Below are positions 1-8,757 of a stretch of DNA of 64,000 bases, in pieces. How positions within the stretch are numbered: position 1 is the stretch's first letter; each line of letters opens with the position of its first letter. The notes under the pieces were generated by a model. The model was not told the origin of the DNA and did no database searches. It saw only the letters and a list, made by a program, of their open reading frames with translations. Made by a program: the position numbers and the translations under genes. This stretch comes from Cytophagales bacterium. Its GTDB lineage: Bacteria > Bacteroidota > Bacteroidia > Cytophagales > Microscillaceae. The DNA lies in NCBI GenBank assembly GCA_013298075.1, contig JAAFJG010000001.1:62001-126000 (forward strand), given 5' to 3'.

Positions 1-1
1 T

Positions 2-1495
2 ACGACTGCTTTGTTAGGAAGTAACATTAGTGGGTTAGATTTTAATTCGAGTATGGGTGATCAATTATTTATTTTGCAAGGCACTTTTACAAATAGTGGA
101 ACGAATTACAATTTTGTAGGTAATTTTATTTATGCCATTACAACTACAGGAGTTTGGACTTCGGGAGGAAATACTTCAAGTTCGAATCTTCCTAGTTTAT
201 TAAATTGCCTTAATTTTAATACCACTAATCGTTTGCAGGCTCGTTATATAAGTGTAATTACTACTAATACGCGTTCTGGGCATTTGACTAATATTTATGA
301 TACAGGTAATTGGGCAAGTATGGTAACTATTATGCCTGCCTGCCCAACAAATCTTAATTTTACGTTTCAAGGTTTGCCAGCTTCTATTGTTATCAATCCA
401 GAACCAACCAACGGCAATGCAGGAGCAGACCAAAATATTTGCCAAACCACGACTACTATGGCTGCTATGGGAACAGGAACTTGGTCATTGATATCAGGAA
501 CAGGAACTTTATCAAGCAATACAAATCGAAATGCAAGCGTTTCAGGATTGAGTTCAGGCGTAAATATTTTTAGATGGACAGCCTCAAATTGTGCTATATC
601 AGAAGTAAAAATAAACGTGGGAAGTACGGTAACTCCTAGCGTCAGCATTACTTCTTCGCCTGTTCCTACATCTTCTATTTGTCAAGGAAATTCTGTTACA
701 TTTACCGCCACAGCCATCAATGGAGGTACTAATCCAAGTTATCAATGGCAAGTCAATAATGTGAATCTAAGCACAAATTCACCTACATTTACGACTACAA
801 CTTTGAATAATAATGACCAAATAAAAGTTATTTTGACTTCTAATAATGCGTGTGCAGTGCCAAATACTGCTACTTCTAACGTTATTTCGTTTACGGTTAG
901 TCCTTTGGTTATTCCCACGATAAATGTTACTTCGAATGCCAATAATAACACGATTTGTCAAGGCGAAAATGTTACTTTTATAGCCGTTTCGACCAGTGGC
1001 GGAACTGCTCCAATTTATCAATGGTTTGTCAATAATGTAAGCGTTGGCACAAATTCGACTACTTATACAAGTAATAATATAATGAATACTATTGATGTAA
1101 AAGTGCGTTTGACGAGTAATGCACCTTGTTTGCAAACCACCAATGTTATTGATTCGAGTGTGGTACGTATTGTGGTGCGAGATTGCAATGTATATTCTTT
1201 GTTTATTCCTGATTTATTTTCTCCTAATCAAGATAACGCAAACGATAAATTTAAAATAGAAGGCGATAATAGCGTCATCAAAGACTTTGAAATCAAAATT
1301 TTTGATAGATTTGGGAATATGGTTTATCAATCTAATAATTTTTTAGAAACTAAAACAAATGGCTGGGACGGAACATCTGGAGGTACTTCGCAGCCCACGG
1401 GTACGTATTCGTGGCAAATAAAAGGTAGTTTTATCAATAATCAAACGTTAGATTATAAACAAAAAACTAAAGGAAATATATTTTTGATTCGATAA
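2..1495 (+). CDS. Secreted protein with T9SS type B (gliding-motility-associated) C-terminal domain, 5' partial
   Basis: The reading frame is open to the left edge, so the N-terminus and any signal peptide lie outside the window. The visible 497 residues are Ser/Thr/Asn-rich. They hold a PKD/SprB-like segment followed by two similar Ig-like repeats, each with an SICQGNSVTF or TICQGENVTF start and a YQW core, at roughly residues 205-295 and 300-390. The last ~95 residues start at SLFIPDLFSPNQDNAND and continue with KIFDRFGNMVYQ, NGWDGT and GTYSWQI. This is the classic gliding-motility-associated C-terminal (CHU_C, type B sorting) domain. By family knowledge, that domain targets proteins for export through the type IX secretion system. 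The likely role is a cell-surface or secreted adhesin-like protein; its ligand is unknown. The internal TTG at position 11 is not a real start. Confidence 0.9.
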   Translation, partial: TTALLGSNISGLDFNSSMGDQLFILQGTFTNSGTNYNFVGNFIYAITTTGVWTSGGNTSSSNLPSLLNCLNFNTTNRLQARYISVITTNTRSGHLTNIYDTGNWASMVTIMPACPTNLNFTFQGLPASIVINPEPTNGNAGADQNICQTTTTMAAMGTGTWSLISGTGTLSSNTNRNASVSGLSSGVNIFRWTASNCAISEVKINVGSTVTPSVSITSSPVPTSSICQGNSVTFTATAINGGTNPSYQWQVNNVNLSTNSPTFTTTTLNNNDQIKVILTSNNACAVPNTATSNVISFTVSPLVIPTINVTSNANNNTICQGENVTFIAVSTSGGTAPIYQWFVNNVSVGTNSTTYTSNNIMNTIDVKVRLTSNAPCLQTTNVIDSSVVRIVVRDCNVYSLFIPDLFSPNQDNANDKFKIEGDNSVIKDFEIKIFDRFGNMVYQSNNFLETKTNGWDGTSGGTSQPTGTYSWQIKGSFINNQTLDYKQKTKGNIFLIR

Positions 1496-1619
1496 ATGAT
1501 TTAATTCTTAGGAATTTTGTACAGAAAAATGAAAATATTTTTTCTTGAAATATTTTTTATTACCCTAATTTTTGTGTGATAAATAAGGGACTAAATAAAA
1601 AATAATATACCTAAAAAAA

Positions 1620-1837
1620 CTCCCTCACCTTCGGGGAGGGCTGGGGTCAGTGTTGTTAAATTCTTTTTTTTTAACAAATAAAATAGAAATTAACTTGTAT
1701 AATATTCTGTAAAAAATCTATAATTTTTTGAAAATGTTATAGATTTGGCAAATTATATTTTGATTTGTAAAATAATTTACCTGACAAATATTAGAACTTA
1801 ACAACACTGACCCTAACCCTCCCCAGCGGTGAGGGAA
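1620..1837. repeat. Long inverted repeat with GC-rich 40-bp ends (family R1)
   Basis: The segment 1620-1659 (core TCCCTCACC, GGGGAGGG, GGGTCAGTGTTGTTAA) is matched in inverted orientation at 1798-1837, 34 of 40 positions identical by hand alignment. The interior is AT-rich with no ORF. The arms stand out because they are GC-rich in an AT-rich region. A related, much tighter inverted repeat lies at 44572-44654. No transposase is present, so this looks like a non-autonomous element or a REP/BIME-like repeat. Confidence 0.75.
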
Positions 1838-1887
1838 CTAAAAATAAGTTTTTTTGAGTGGGTAATTTATTTTTTAGATGTTCCCTA

Positions 1888-1915
1888 ACATCTAAAACAC
1901 AAGTGTTTTAGATGT
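1888..1915. repeat. 28-nt perfect palindrome (hairpin)
   Basis: Two 13-bp arms (ACATCTAAAACAC and its reverse complement) are separated by AA. There is no downstream T-run, and no gene ends nearby, so a terminator role is not supported. It lies in the repeat zone between the T9SS protein and engB. Confidence 0.6.
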
Positions 1916-2059
1916 ATGTATATTTCCAAAAATAAAAGATGAATTTTTAACTCTTGGGTCATTTATTTTTGGTTATTGGGAAATTTTTTGGAGCTAATTT
2001 TGTTCTAATATGAATAGCCATTTATCTTGAAAATATACAAAAATATCAATCAGAGAAAC

Positions 2060-2145
2060 ACAGAGATTTCGGCTAAGGCAAATATTTGAATTGTATATTA
2101 TCTTATCCTCCAGATAAATCTAAAGACAATTCAAAAAAAAGATTT
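2060..2145. repeat. Degenerate copy of REP-like family R4
   Basis: It contains TTCGGCTAAGGC, then TTGAATTG, then ATCCTCCAGATAAATCT and GACAATTCAAAA, in the same order as the well-preserved copy at 49411-49475. The second half of each palindrome has decayed. Together with the R1 element and the Rpn remnant it fills the roughly 700-bp stretch between 1496 and 2210, in which I see no gene. Confidence 0.5.
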
Positions 2146-2210
2146 TCCGCACAAATTTTCTAGGAACTTTATTTTTTAGATGCTCCCTAATTACAATAAT
2201 CAAAAGTAAA

Positions 2211-2357
2211 TTATTGTAGTTTTACTTCTACATTTTCGGTAACTTCATCTAATAAGAATTCCAATAAAAAATTAGCAACTTTATCATTTTCCATAAGCCT
2301 TTTGAAAAAAGCATCATAAATTGGATTGGCTAAACATAGTTTTATTTTTTTCGTTAA
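2211..2357 (-). pseudogene. Remnant of an Rpn / PD-(D/E)XK transposase-family gene
   Basis: The minus frame between an in-frame stop at 2358-2360 and the stop at 2211-2213 encodes 48 residues with no ATG start. It includes LANPIYDAFFKRLMEND and KVANFLLEFLLDE. That matches the extreme N-terminus typical of PD-(D/E)XK nuclease family transposase / Rpn proteins (NPIYDxxFKxLME). The rest of the family, including the catalytic D and E-x-Q, is missing. It is a different subfamily from the Rpn array at 38.7-40.8 kb. Confidence 0.55.
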
Positions 2358-2389
2358 TTATACTAATCAACTAAAATCATACAGACTTA

Positions 2390-3085
2390 TTAGTCAATAT
2401 CAACCTCATAATCATCAATCTCTAATTTTTCGTTGTCTAATTTGTCATTGTTTAGTTTTTCATGGTCTAATTTTGCATTCTCGCGCAATTCATCTAAAAT
2501 AGATTTCATATAATCTCTTAAATCTTCACAACCTGCGCCCGTTTGTGCTGAAGTCATAAATCGCAAAGGAGCTTCTTCCCAAGTTTTTAATAATTCGCGT
2601 TGATGTGCGGCTAGTATTTTTTGAGTTTGATTGCCCGAACTTTTATCAATTTTTGTATAAATAATCACAAAAGGCACTTCTTTTTTTCCTAAAAAATTTA
2701 AGAAATCAAAATCAATGGCTTGTGGTTCGTGTCTTGAATCAATCAAAACAAAAACGCATTTTAAATTTTCTCTATCTAATAAATAATTTCTTATCATTTT
2801 AGAAAATTGCATACGTTTTTCTTGCCCAACTTTTGCCCAACCATACCCCGGCAAATCGACCAAATACCATTTTTCGTTGATAAGAAAATGGTTGATGAGT
2901 TGAGTTTTCCCCGGTGTTTGTGAAGTTTTTGCTAAGTCTTTTTTGTTAGTTAATTTATTGATAAGAGATGATTTTCCTACATTAGAACGTCCTATAAAAG
3001 CAAATTCAGGTAATCCATCATCGGGACATTCTGTAAATTTGCTGCTACTTTTGGCAAAAGTTGCTTTTTTGATGTTGTATGCCAT
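2390..3085 (-). CDS. engB: Ribosome biogenesis GTPase EngB/YsxC
   Basis: EngB is a small GTPase required for assembly of the large ribosomal subunit. The protein has 231 residues and shows the G1 P-loop GRSNVGKSS at residues 32-40, G3 DLPGYGWAKV, G4 YTKIDK and a G5-like TSAQTG, all in EngB order. The usual family length is about 200 residues. The extra length is a charged C-terminal tail built of degenerate repeats (KLDHEKL, KLDNEKL, KLEIDD). The start is the ATG at 3083-3085. No clear Shine-Dalgarno is visible, which is normal in this phylum. It stands alone on the minus strand. Confidence 0.93.
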   Translation of the reverse strand: MAYNIKKATFAKSSSKFTECPDDGLPEFAFIGRSNVGKSSLINKLTNKKDLAKTSQTPGKTQLINHFLINEKWYLVDLPGYGWAKVGQEKRMQFSKMIRNYLLDRENLKCVFVLIDSRHEPQAIDFDFLNFLGKKEVPFVIIYTKIDKSSGNQTQKILAAHQRELLKTWEEAPLRFMTSAQTGAGCEDLRDYMKSILDELRENAKLDHEKLNNDKLDNEKLEIDDYEVDID

Positions 3086-3300
3086 AGATATTTTATTTTA
3101 TACTTTCTTGTTCCACCCTACTATTTTTAGTGTAATTTTGTGGGTATAAAACAAAAAACACTTTTGAATTATGAGAAATTCACACACAAAATTAGAGATA
3201 TTTTTAATAAATTCCAAATAATCAATCATAAAACTAAGTAAGATTTTTTTTACAAAGTCATTTTAAAATTAAAAAAAATAGAAAAATATAACCAAAAAAA

Positions 3301-4698
3301 TTATTCCCACATTGGTTTTCCGACCGACCAAAACAACATACCTCTTGCTTTTTCGAATTTCATTTTTTGTGATTCTAATTTGATTTGAGATTCAATGAGT
3401 TTCGTTTCCTGCGTATTTATCAAAAATAAAGAACTTTCACCATTCAAAAATCTTCTATATTCGCCATCTCTTAAAATTTGATAATTTTCCACCATTGAAG
3501 TTTGTTCAGTAATTTGTAATCTTAAATTTAATAATTCATTGTAAGATTTTCGAATATCAGTTTCAATATCTCTTTGTGTTTGTCTTAAATCTAATTCATT
3601 TTGAAATTTTTTGATACGAGTTTGTCCTAATTTTCCTCTTTCTTTTCTTAAAAATAAAGGAAATTCGAACTCAAAACCTACTTTAAAATTCTTTTGAAAA
3701 TTTAATCGAGTAGATTCAGTAGCAGGCTGCATATTTTGTAACATTGCATATTGAAAATTAGCCGTTGGCAAAAGATTATTTTGTGCTAATTGCCTTTCTA
3801 CGTCTAATTGCCCTACTTTTCCTTTTATTTTTAGGATTTCAGGGTGATTTTCTTTCGCAAAAGTGATTAAAGTTTCTATTTCATTGGTCGGATTAGATTG
3901 CCAATTTGGATTTTCAGGATTGACCTCATCAGACAAAACCATAGGCATATCATTTTCTCCCCAAATATAATTCATCACTGTCAATCTTGAATTTTTTACT
4001 TCTAAATTGGCTTGATTGAGTTGTATTTTTCTTTCTTGATAAATAATTTTGGCTTGCACAGAATCGATAGCCGCCAATTCTCCTAATTGCACTCTTTGTT
4101 TTACGCCTTTAAAACGTTCATCAGCCAATTCTAAACCTTTTAATAAATAAAACAATTCTCTTTCAGCAAAATACCATTCCCAATAATCTTTGGTGGCAGA
4201 CAATAAAATTTTGTTAATGGTTTTGATTTTATCTGCCAATGCCATATTTTGAAAAATTTTTGCTTGTTTCAAAGTCGCTCTGCGTTGGTCTATCCAAAAA
4301 TCTTTAGCAATAGGTACTTCAATGCCCATATTTGCTAAGCCATTTTTATCAGTAACACTTTCAGGATTTAATAAATCTCCGCTACTTCTTTCTGCTCCCA
4401 CAAAAACATTTCCTATCCAATTAGGAACTTTTAATTTTCCTTCTAAATGGTCGTAATAATTTTTTTTATCAAAATCTTTTCGTGCATAATTAGCGGCTAA
4501 TTTTGGGTCAAATCCACCTTTTGCCATTCTCAATTCTTGTTTTGCAAAATCAGGAAGAGTAGAAGCTTGTTTGACTAATGGGTGATATGCCATAATTTGG
4601 TCATAAAATTCTCGCAAAGTCAATGTATTTTTTTGTGCAAAAGTAGTATGATGAATAAATATACAAAAAATAAATAAAGATAAAAAAAAGTTTTTCAT
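3301..4698 (-). CDS. TolC family outer membrane efflux protein
   Basis: The protein has 465 residues. It starts with a signal peptide (MKNFFLSLFIFCIFIHHTTFAQ) and continues with long amphipathic helices typical of the outer-membrane factor fold, including REFYDQIMAYHPLVKQA near the N-terminus and GELAAIDSVQAKIIYQERK in the first repeat. TolC-like proteins form the outer-membrane channel of tripartite efflux pumps or type I secretion. No inner-membrane pump or adaptor gene is adjacent, so the substrate is unknown. Neighbours on both sides are unrelated minus-strand genes with gaps over 150 bp, so it is probably transcribed alone. Confidence 0.88.
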   Translation of the reverse strand: MKNFFLSLFIFCIFIHHTTFAQKNTLTLREFYDQIMAYHPLVKQASTLPDFAKQELRMAKGGFDPKLAANYARKDFDKKNYYDHLEGKLKVPNWIGNVFVGAERSSGDLLNPESVTDKNGLANMGIEVPIAKDFWIDQRRATLKQAKIFQNMALADKIKTINKILLSATKDYWEWYFAERELFYLLKGLELADERFKGVKQRVQLGELAAIDSVQAKIIYQERKIQLNQANLEVKNSRLTVMNYIWGENDMPMVLSDEVNPENPNWQSNPTNEIETLITFAKENHPEILKIKGKVGQLDVERQLAQNNLLPTANFQYAMLQNMQPATESTRLNFQKNFKVGFEFEFPLFLRKERGKLGQTRIKKFQNELDLRQTQRDIETDIRKSYNELLNLRLQITEQTSMVENYQILRDGEYRRFLNGESSLFLINTQETKLIESQIKLESQKMKFEKARGMLFWSVGKPMWE

Positions 4699-4815
4699 TG
4701 AAAAAAAAGTTGATAAAATTTTTAATGTTTTATGATTAAAAAACTATTTTAGTTTAAAATTGTTTTAATTTTTAGATTTTTTTAAGTTTGATGAGGTTTG
4801 AAATCTATAAAAAAA

Positions 4816-4839
4816 CCTTATAATTTTTGAATTATAAGG
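4816..4839 (-). terminator. Rho-independent terminator
   Basis: A hairpin with 10-bp arms (CCTTATAATT and its complement) and a TTTG loop is followed on the minus strand by seven T residues. It lies just downstream of the minus-strand lipoprotein gene that ends at 4849. Confidence 0.75.
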
Positions 4840-4848
4840 CATTTATTT

Positions 4849-5175
4849 TTATTTTTTCATTTCTTTTTTAGCTTCTTTCGCTTCAGGTTTTTTCTCCTCT
4901 TTTTTAGTACTATCTTTTGGTAAAGTTGTTTCGGCACTTACCACCGCTCCAAAAAATTTCTCACGCACCTTATCAGCACGTGCTTGTGCGTCTGCGGGGT
5001 CAGGATAGCTATTTTTTGTTTGGCGTGCTGGTTTTCCTTTTCCTTCCCCATAAACATATTGACTATGTTCGTTCACGTCTTTTGTTTTGGCAGTATCACC
5101 AATATTATAATTGTCAGTAACGCAGGCAGATAAGGCACATATCGCACACAACGCAAAAATTCTAAGTATTTTCAT
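4849..5175 (-). CDS. Small predicted lipoprotein, function unknown
   Basis: The 108-residue product begins with a lipoprotein signal peptide ending in the lipobox LSAC (MKILRIFALCAICALSAC), which predicts lipidation at Cys18. The mature part has no family I recognise. Its C-terminus is strongly charged and lysine/glutamate-rich (KKEEKKPEAKEAKKEMKK) and is probably disordered. A terminator hairpin follows the gene directly. I infer a periplasmic location, attached to the outer membrane. Confidence 0.75.
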   Translation of the reverse strand: MKILRIFALCAICALSACVTDNYNIGDTAKTKDVNEHSQYVYGEGKGKPARQTKNSYPDPADAQARADKVREKFFGAVVSAETTLPKDSTKKEEKKPEAKEAKKEMKK

Positions 5176-5255
5176 TATTTTATTTTATTTTTTTATTTTT
5201 GTGCAAAATAAATACAAATTTTACAAAAAATCAAATTTAATTACAAAAAAGATGT

Positions 5256-6203
5256 TTATTTTCCTGCTTTTTCTAATTTTTCTAATTCATCTTTGGTTAA
5301 ACTTTTCCAACCTGAGTCATTTATTTTATCCAAAATTCTATCAATTTCTTCTTGATTGGGAATATTTGAAGTCAAATTTGAAGATTTTGTATTATAATTT
5401 CCTGTATAATTAGTATTTGTTTTTCCACTCGTTTGCGTTTGTTTGACGTGTGAAGGTCGCATATTTGTCTTTTTAGATTTCTTAGATTTATTTCTACTAA
5501 AAATATTGGTTATCCAATTTAAAAATCGGTGTATCCAATTTCCCCAATCGCTTCCGTTTTGTAATTGTCTGATAAAAATATAGCCAATCAATGCACCGCC
5601 CAAATGCGACAAATCTCCACCTGCATTGCCACCTCTCAAAAATATCACAGATAAAATAACATAAGTGGCTGCAATCCATTTAATTTCTACCGCTCCAATC
5701 AACAATAAGTGCATAACATAAGTAGGTCTTAAAGTAGCCGCGCCCACCACAATCGCAAAAACTCCCGCTGATGCACCTTTCAAATTTGCCCCTCTTCCGA
5801 TATTAAATTGAGGTAAAAATGGATAAATCATCAAAAAAGCAATTCCACCAGCAATTCCACCCAATACATACAAAGAAATAACTCTGCGACTTCCTAAAAA
5901 TTCCTCAATAATTTGTCCAAACCAATAAAATGCTAACATATTGAATAAAATATGAAACAAATCTTTATGAATGAAAAAATAAGTAATCAAAGTCCAAGGC
6001 TGATACATCAATTCGCCAATATTAGCAGGCAACAAAAGCCAATTTTCAAATCGAAGATAAACGCCCTCTTGCTTCATCAAAAAAGCAACTGTATGGGCAA
6101 TATTAAGTGCCAGCCATACAAATATATTGATAAAAATAATTTTAATTACTGCATTATTAGGGCGATTAAAAGCACTTTTTATATCATCAATAATACTACT
6201 CAT
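5256..6203 (-). CDS. Rhomboid family intramembrane serine protease
   Basis: The 315-residue protein has about six hydrophobic segments, as expected for a rhomboid core, then a polar C-terminal tail of about 100 residues. The HxxxN motif (HILFN) is at residues 84-88. The catalytic serine lies in GASAG (Ser145) and the catalytic histidine in DLSHLGG (His200). Rhomboids cleave single-pass membrane proteins within the bilayer; the substrate here is unknown. The tail is rich in K, S, N and T and may be a cytoplasmic linker. The start is the ATG at 6201-6203. It reads on its own, between a lipoprotein gene and the crotonase operon. Confidence 0.92.
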   Translation of the reverse strand: MSSIIDDIKSAFNRPNNAVIKIIFINIFVWLALNIAHTVAFLMKQEGVYLRFENWLLLPANIGELMYQPWTLITYFFIHKDLFHILFNMLAFYWFGQIIEEFLGSRRVISLYVLGGIAGGIAFLMIYPFLPQFNIGRGANLKGASAGVFAIVVGAATLRPTYVMHLLLIGAVEIKWIAATYVILSVIFLRGGNAGGDLSHLGGALIGYIFIRQLQNGSDWGNWIHRFLNWITNIFSRNKSKKSKKTNMRPSHVKQTQTSGKTNTNYTGNYNTKSSNLTSNIPNQEEIDRILDKINDSGWKSLTKDELEKLEKAGK

Positions 6204-6418
6204 ATAATTATATTTTAATTGTTTTGTTTTTCGAGTTTAAAGTTAATACTAATTTAATTAAAAAACAAAAATAAATAATTTTTTTTTTAGAAGTAAATTA
6301 TTTTTATCAAAAATACAGGAAAAATAGAATAAATAATATACAAAATAGCATTTATTTTTTGGAAATTTAAGGAGATTTTTTACAGAATATTGATACAAAA
6401 AATGAATTACCAATTTTT

Positions 6419-6841
6419 CTAGGCAAAAAGCCATTTCATTGCCTCTTCTTTACTTAGAAAATGAGCAATAATTTGTGGTAATTTATCCTTTTCTAATTCA
6501 TTTTGATTATCATCAACAAATTGTTCTATTGAAAGATTTGCAAAAAACTCATCAGGCATAATAAAAGCCTGTTTTTTAAATGAAAACTCTGTAAGTGCTG
6601 AGGAAATATTAACCAACATCCATTCTTGTAAAGTTGGAGTGATAGGGAACATAGATTTTTTTGCATTGGTTAAAACATATTCTACTTTATATTTTTTAAC
6701 GAGTTCTAACCATAAAAACATGAGTTCTTTAAACTTTGCTTCTTTTAGATTTTGAGTTTCTTCTGTCCATTCTTCTGTCATCAAACTTTCGTCTTCTTGA
6801 AAATAAATGGTCACATATTGATCCTGATGAATAATATTCAT
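6419..6841 (-). CDS. Hypothetical 140-aa cytoplasmic protein (STAS/SpoIIAA-like fold possible)
   Basis: There is no signal peptide or membrane segment. The pattern of short beta strands and helices (QYVTIYFQEDES, then a helix, then VEYVLTNAKKSMFPITP) resembles small STAS/SpoIIAA-like proteins of Bacteroidetes, but no diagnostic residue is visible, so this is only a suggestion. It lies 30 bp downstream of the crotonase gene on the same strand and is probably the second gene of that operon. Confidence 0.6.
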   Translation of the reverse strand: MNIIHQDQYVTIYFQEDESLMTEEWTEETQNLKEAKFKELMFLWLELVKKYKVEYVLTNAKKSMFPITPTLQEWMLVNISSALTEFSFKKQAFIMPDEFFANLSIEQFVDDNQNELEKDKLPQIIAHFLSKEEAMKWLFA

Positions 6842-6871
6842 TTTTTTATTTTGTTTAAGTAAGTAATTTTT

Positions 6872-7681
6872 TTAATCTAAAAAAGTGGGTTCTCTTTTTT
6901 GCATTTTTGCCATAGCAGCTTCCATCGCATCTTGAGAAAAAAGCATAGCCGCATTCCAAGTAGCCACATAATTCAAACTATCTTCTGTGCTATGATTGCG
7001 TGTATAATTGATAACTTCTTTGGTGCCGCGAATAGAAAGTGGCGATTTTTTAGCAATCAATTCTGCTAATTGTTGTACTTTTGTCATCATTTCTGTTTGA
7101 TTGGCAAAAAATTGATTGACTAAATGCACTTCTTTTGCTTCTTTGGCATCAACATTTCTACCTGTATATGCCCATTCTTTAGCTATTCCTTCAGAAACTA
7201 TTTTGGGTAATCTTTGCAAAGTACCTACATCAGCCACAATTCCTAAATCAATTTCTTTGACGCAAAAAATAGCATCTTCTGTACAAAAACGCATATCACA
7301 AGCCGTAATCATATCTATTGCTCCACCAATACAAGCCCCTTGAATGGCTGCAATGACAGGTTTTGAGCATTTTTCAAGCGCCGTAAAAGCATCTTGCAAA
7401 CCTAAAATCCATTTTCGCAAACGCTCACGTACACGCCCTTGCTCGTCTTTCGAAACCATCATTTGTTGAATTTGAGCAAACATTGTCAAATCAATTCCTG
7501 AACTAAAATGTTTTCCTTGTCCTGTCAAAATCACGACTCGAACTTCAGCATTTTCGCTTATTTCTTGCATCACATTTTTGATTTCTACCCAAAAATCAGG
7601 AGTCATTGCATTTGCCTTATCGGGATTATTAAGACTAAGTGTAGCAATTTTATTTTCTATGGTAAGCAATAAAGTTTTCAT
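6872..7681 (-). CDS. Enoyl-CoA hydratase/isomerase family protein, dienoyl-CoA isomerase-like
   Basis: This 269-residue crotonase-fold protein should act on acyl-CoA esters in fatty-acid beta-oxidation. The oxyanion-hole regions are GKHFSSGIDLTMF and AIQGACIGGAIDMITACDMR. The segment DLGIVADVGTLQRLPK matches the signature of delta3,5-delta2,4-dienoyl-CoA isomerases (ECH1 type), whose ADVGTLQRLPK includes the catalytic aspartate, so isomerase activity is more likely than plain hydratase. The start is the ATG at 7679-7681. A 140-aa gene follows 30 bp downstream. An acyl-CoA dehydrogenase sits elsewhere in the window (16.0-17.8 kb), not in the same operon. Confidence 0.88.
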   Translation of the reverse strand: MKTLLLTIENKIATLSLNNPDKANAMTPDFWVEIKNVMQEISENAEVRVVILTGQGKHFSSGIDLTMFAQIQQMMVSKDEQGRVRERLRKWILGLQDAFTALEKCSKPVIAAIQGACIGGAIDMITACDMRFCTEDAIFCVKEIDLGIVADVGTLQRLPKIVSEGIAKEWAYTGRNVDAKEAKEVHLVNQFFANQTEMMTKVQQLAELIAKKSPLSIRGTKEVINYTRNHSTEDSLNYVATWNAAMLFSQDAMEAAMAKMQKREPTFLD

Positions 7682-7835
7682 TTTTTATTTTTATGATTGA
7701 TAACTATATTTAATTCATATATTTTTTGGCAAATATACATATTTTTTTGGGAATAAAAAAATATAATTTGTAATAAAAATTAAAAATATTATTTTTTTAG
7801 AACAACTATTATAGATTATTTTTTGTTATGTAGAT

Positions 7836-8348
7836 ATGTTAAAAAATATTATAGAGACTGAACGTTTAATTTTAAGAGAATTTACGCTCTTGGATACCGA
7901 TTTTATTATCAAACTTTTGAATACAGGTGGTTGGTTATATTTTATTGGTAGTAAAAATGTAAAAAATACCGAAGATGCTAAGCATTATTTAGAAAATGTA
8001 CCTATCAAAAGTTACAAGGAAAATGGCTATGGTTTGTCATTGATTGCCTTAAAAGATTCTTTTTTGCCGATTGGAATGTGTGGTTTGCTCAAAAGAGAAA
8101 CGTTGGATTATCCTGATATTAATTTTGCTCTCTTAGATGAATATATGGGCAAAGGATATGCTTTTGAAATGGCAAATGCGACAATTCAACACGCCAAATA
8201 CACTTTAAAAATTTCAAAAATTGTAGGAATGGCTACGCCTGATAATAAATATTCGATTCAATTATTAAAAAAAATAGGATTGATATACGAAAAAATGATT
8301 GCTCTCCCGCATAATGACGAGGAATTAATGTTGTTTAGTACATCATAA
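7836..8348 (+). CDS. GNAT family N-acetyltransferase (RimJ/RimL-like)
   Basis: The 170-residue protein opens with ETERLILREFTLLDTDFI, the usual start of the RimJ/RimL-type GNAT group. It continues with PIGMCGLLKRETLDYPDINFALLDEYMGKGYA, where the GKGYA region forms the acetyl-CoA pyrophosphate loop, and ends with the family-typical NKYSIQLLKKIGLIYEK. It transfers an acetyl group from acetyl-CoA to an amine of an unknown protein or small molecule. It is divergent from the crotonase operon, and a dispersed repeat follows. Confidence 0.88.
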   Translation: MLKNIIETERLILREFTLLDTDFIIKLLNTGGWLYFIGSKNVKNTEDAKHYLENVPIKSYKENGYGLSLIALKDSFLPIGMCGLLKRETLDYPDINFALLDEYMGKGYAFEMANATIQHAKYTLKISKIVGMATPDNKYSIQLLKKIGLIYEKMIALPHNDEELMLFSTS

Positions 8349-8358
8349 TTTTGATAAT

Positions 8359-8490
8359 AGTATTTTTTAAATGAAAGAGATTTTAGCACACAGATAACAC
8401 GGATTTAGCGGATTAATACGGATTTTTTTCTTTTTTCTCGAATTTTTAATGATTTTTGTCAATTTTTGGTTACCATTTAAAAAAACTCTA
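8359..8490. repeat. Dispersed ~133-bp repeat, copy X (family R3)
   Basis: The block contains AGTATTTTTTAAATGAAAG, TTTTAGCACACA, ACACGGATTTAG and GGATTAATACGGATT. It recurs almost unchanged on the opposite strand at 42700-42833, with only a few substitutions and length changes in the T-run. It has no ORF and fills most of the 409-bp gap before the first type IIG gene. Confidence 0.85.
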
Positions 8491-8667
8491 ATGGCTTTTT
8501 AATTTTGCAAAAAAATATTTATTCCATTATTCTTTCAAGATTTTAGAAAATATGAAATAATTTTATAATATTTACTCTAACATAAAAAAAATATTGTTAT
8601 CAAAATAATAAAATCCAACATTAAATATTTAATTTTTCAACAAAAAATATATTTATTTGTATTAAAA

Positions 8668-8699
8668 TTTGTTTTTTTTAAACAAAAAAAGTAATTTTG
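8668..8699 (+). promoter_or_regulatory. Bacteroidetes-type promoter of type IIG copy 1
   Basis: A TTTG box (8668-8671) and a TAATTTTG box (8692-8699) are separated by exactly 20 bp, which fits the TTTG / TAnnTTTG promoter of this phylum. The ATG follows 58 bp downstream. The same sequence is repeated in front of copy 3. Confidence 0.75.
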
Positions 8700-8757
8700 T
8701 TGGAAAATCATAAAAAAAAACATAGAAAAAAATCACAAAAATATAAAAAATCGACAA

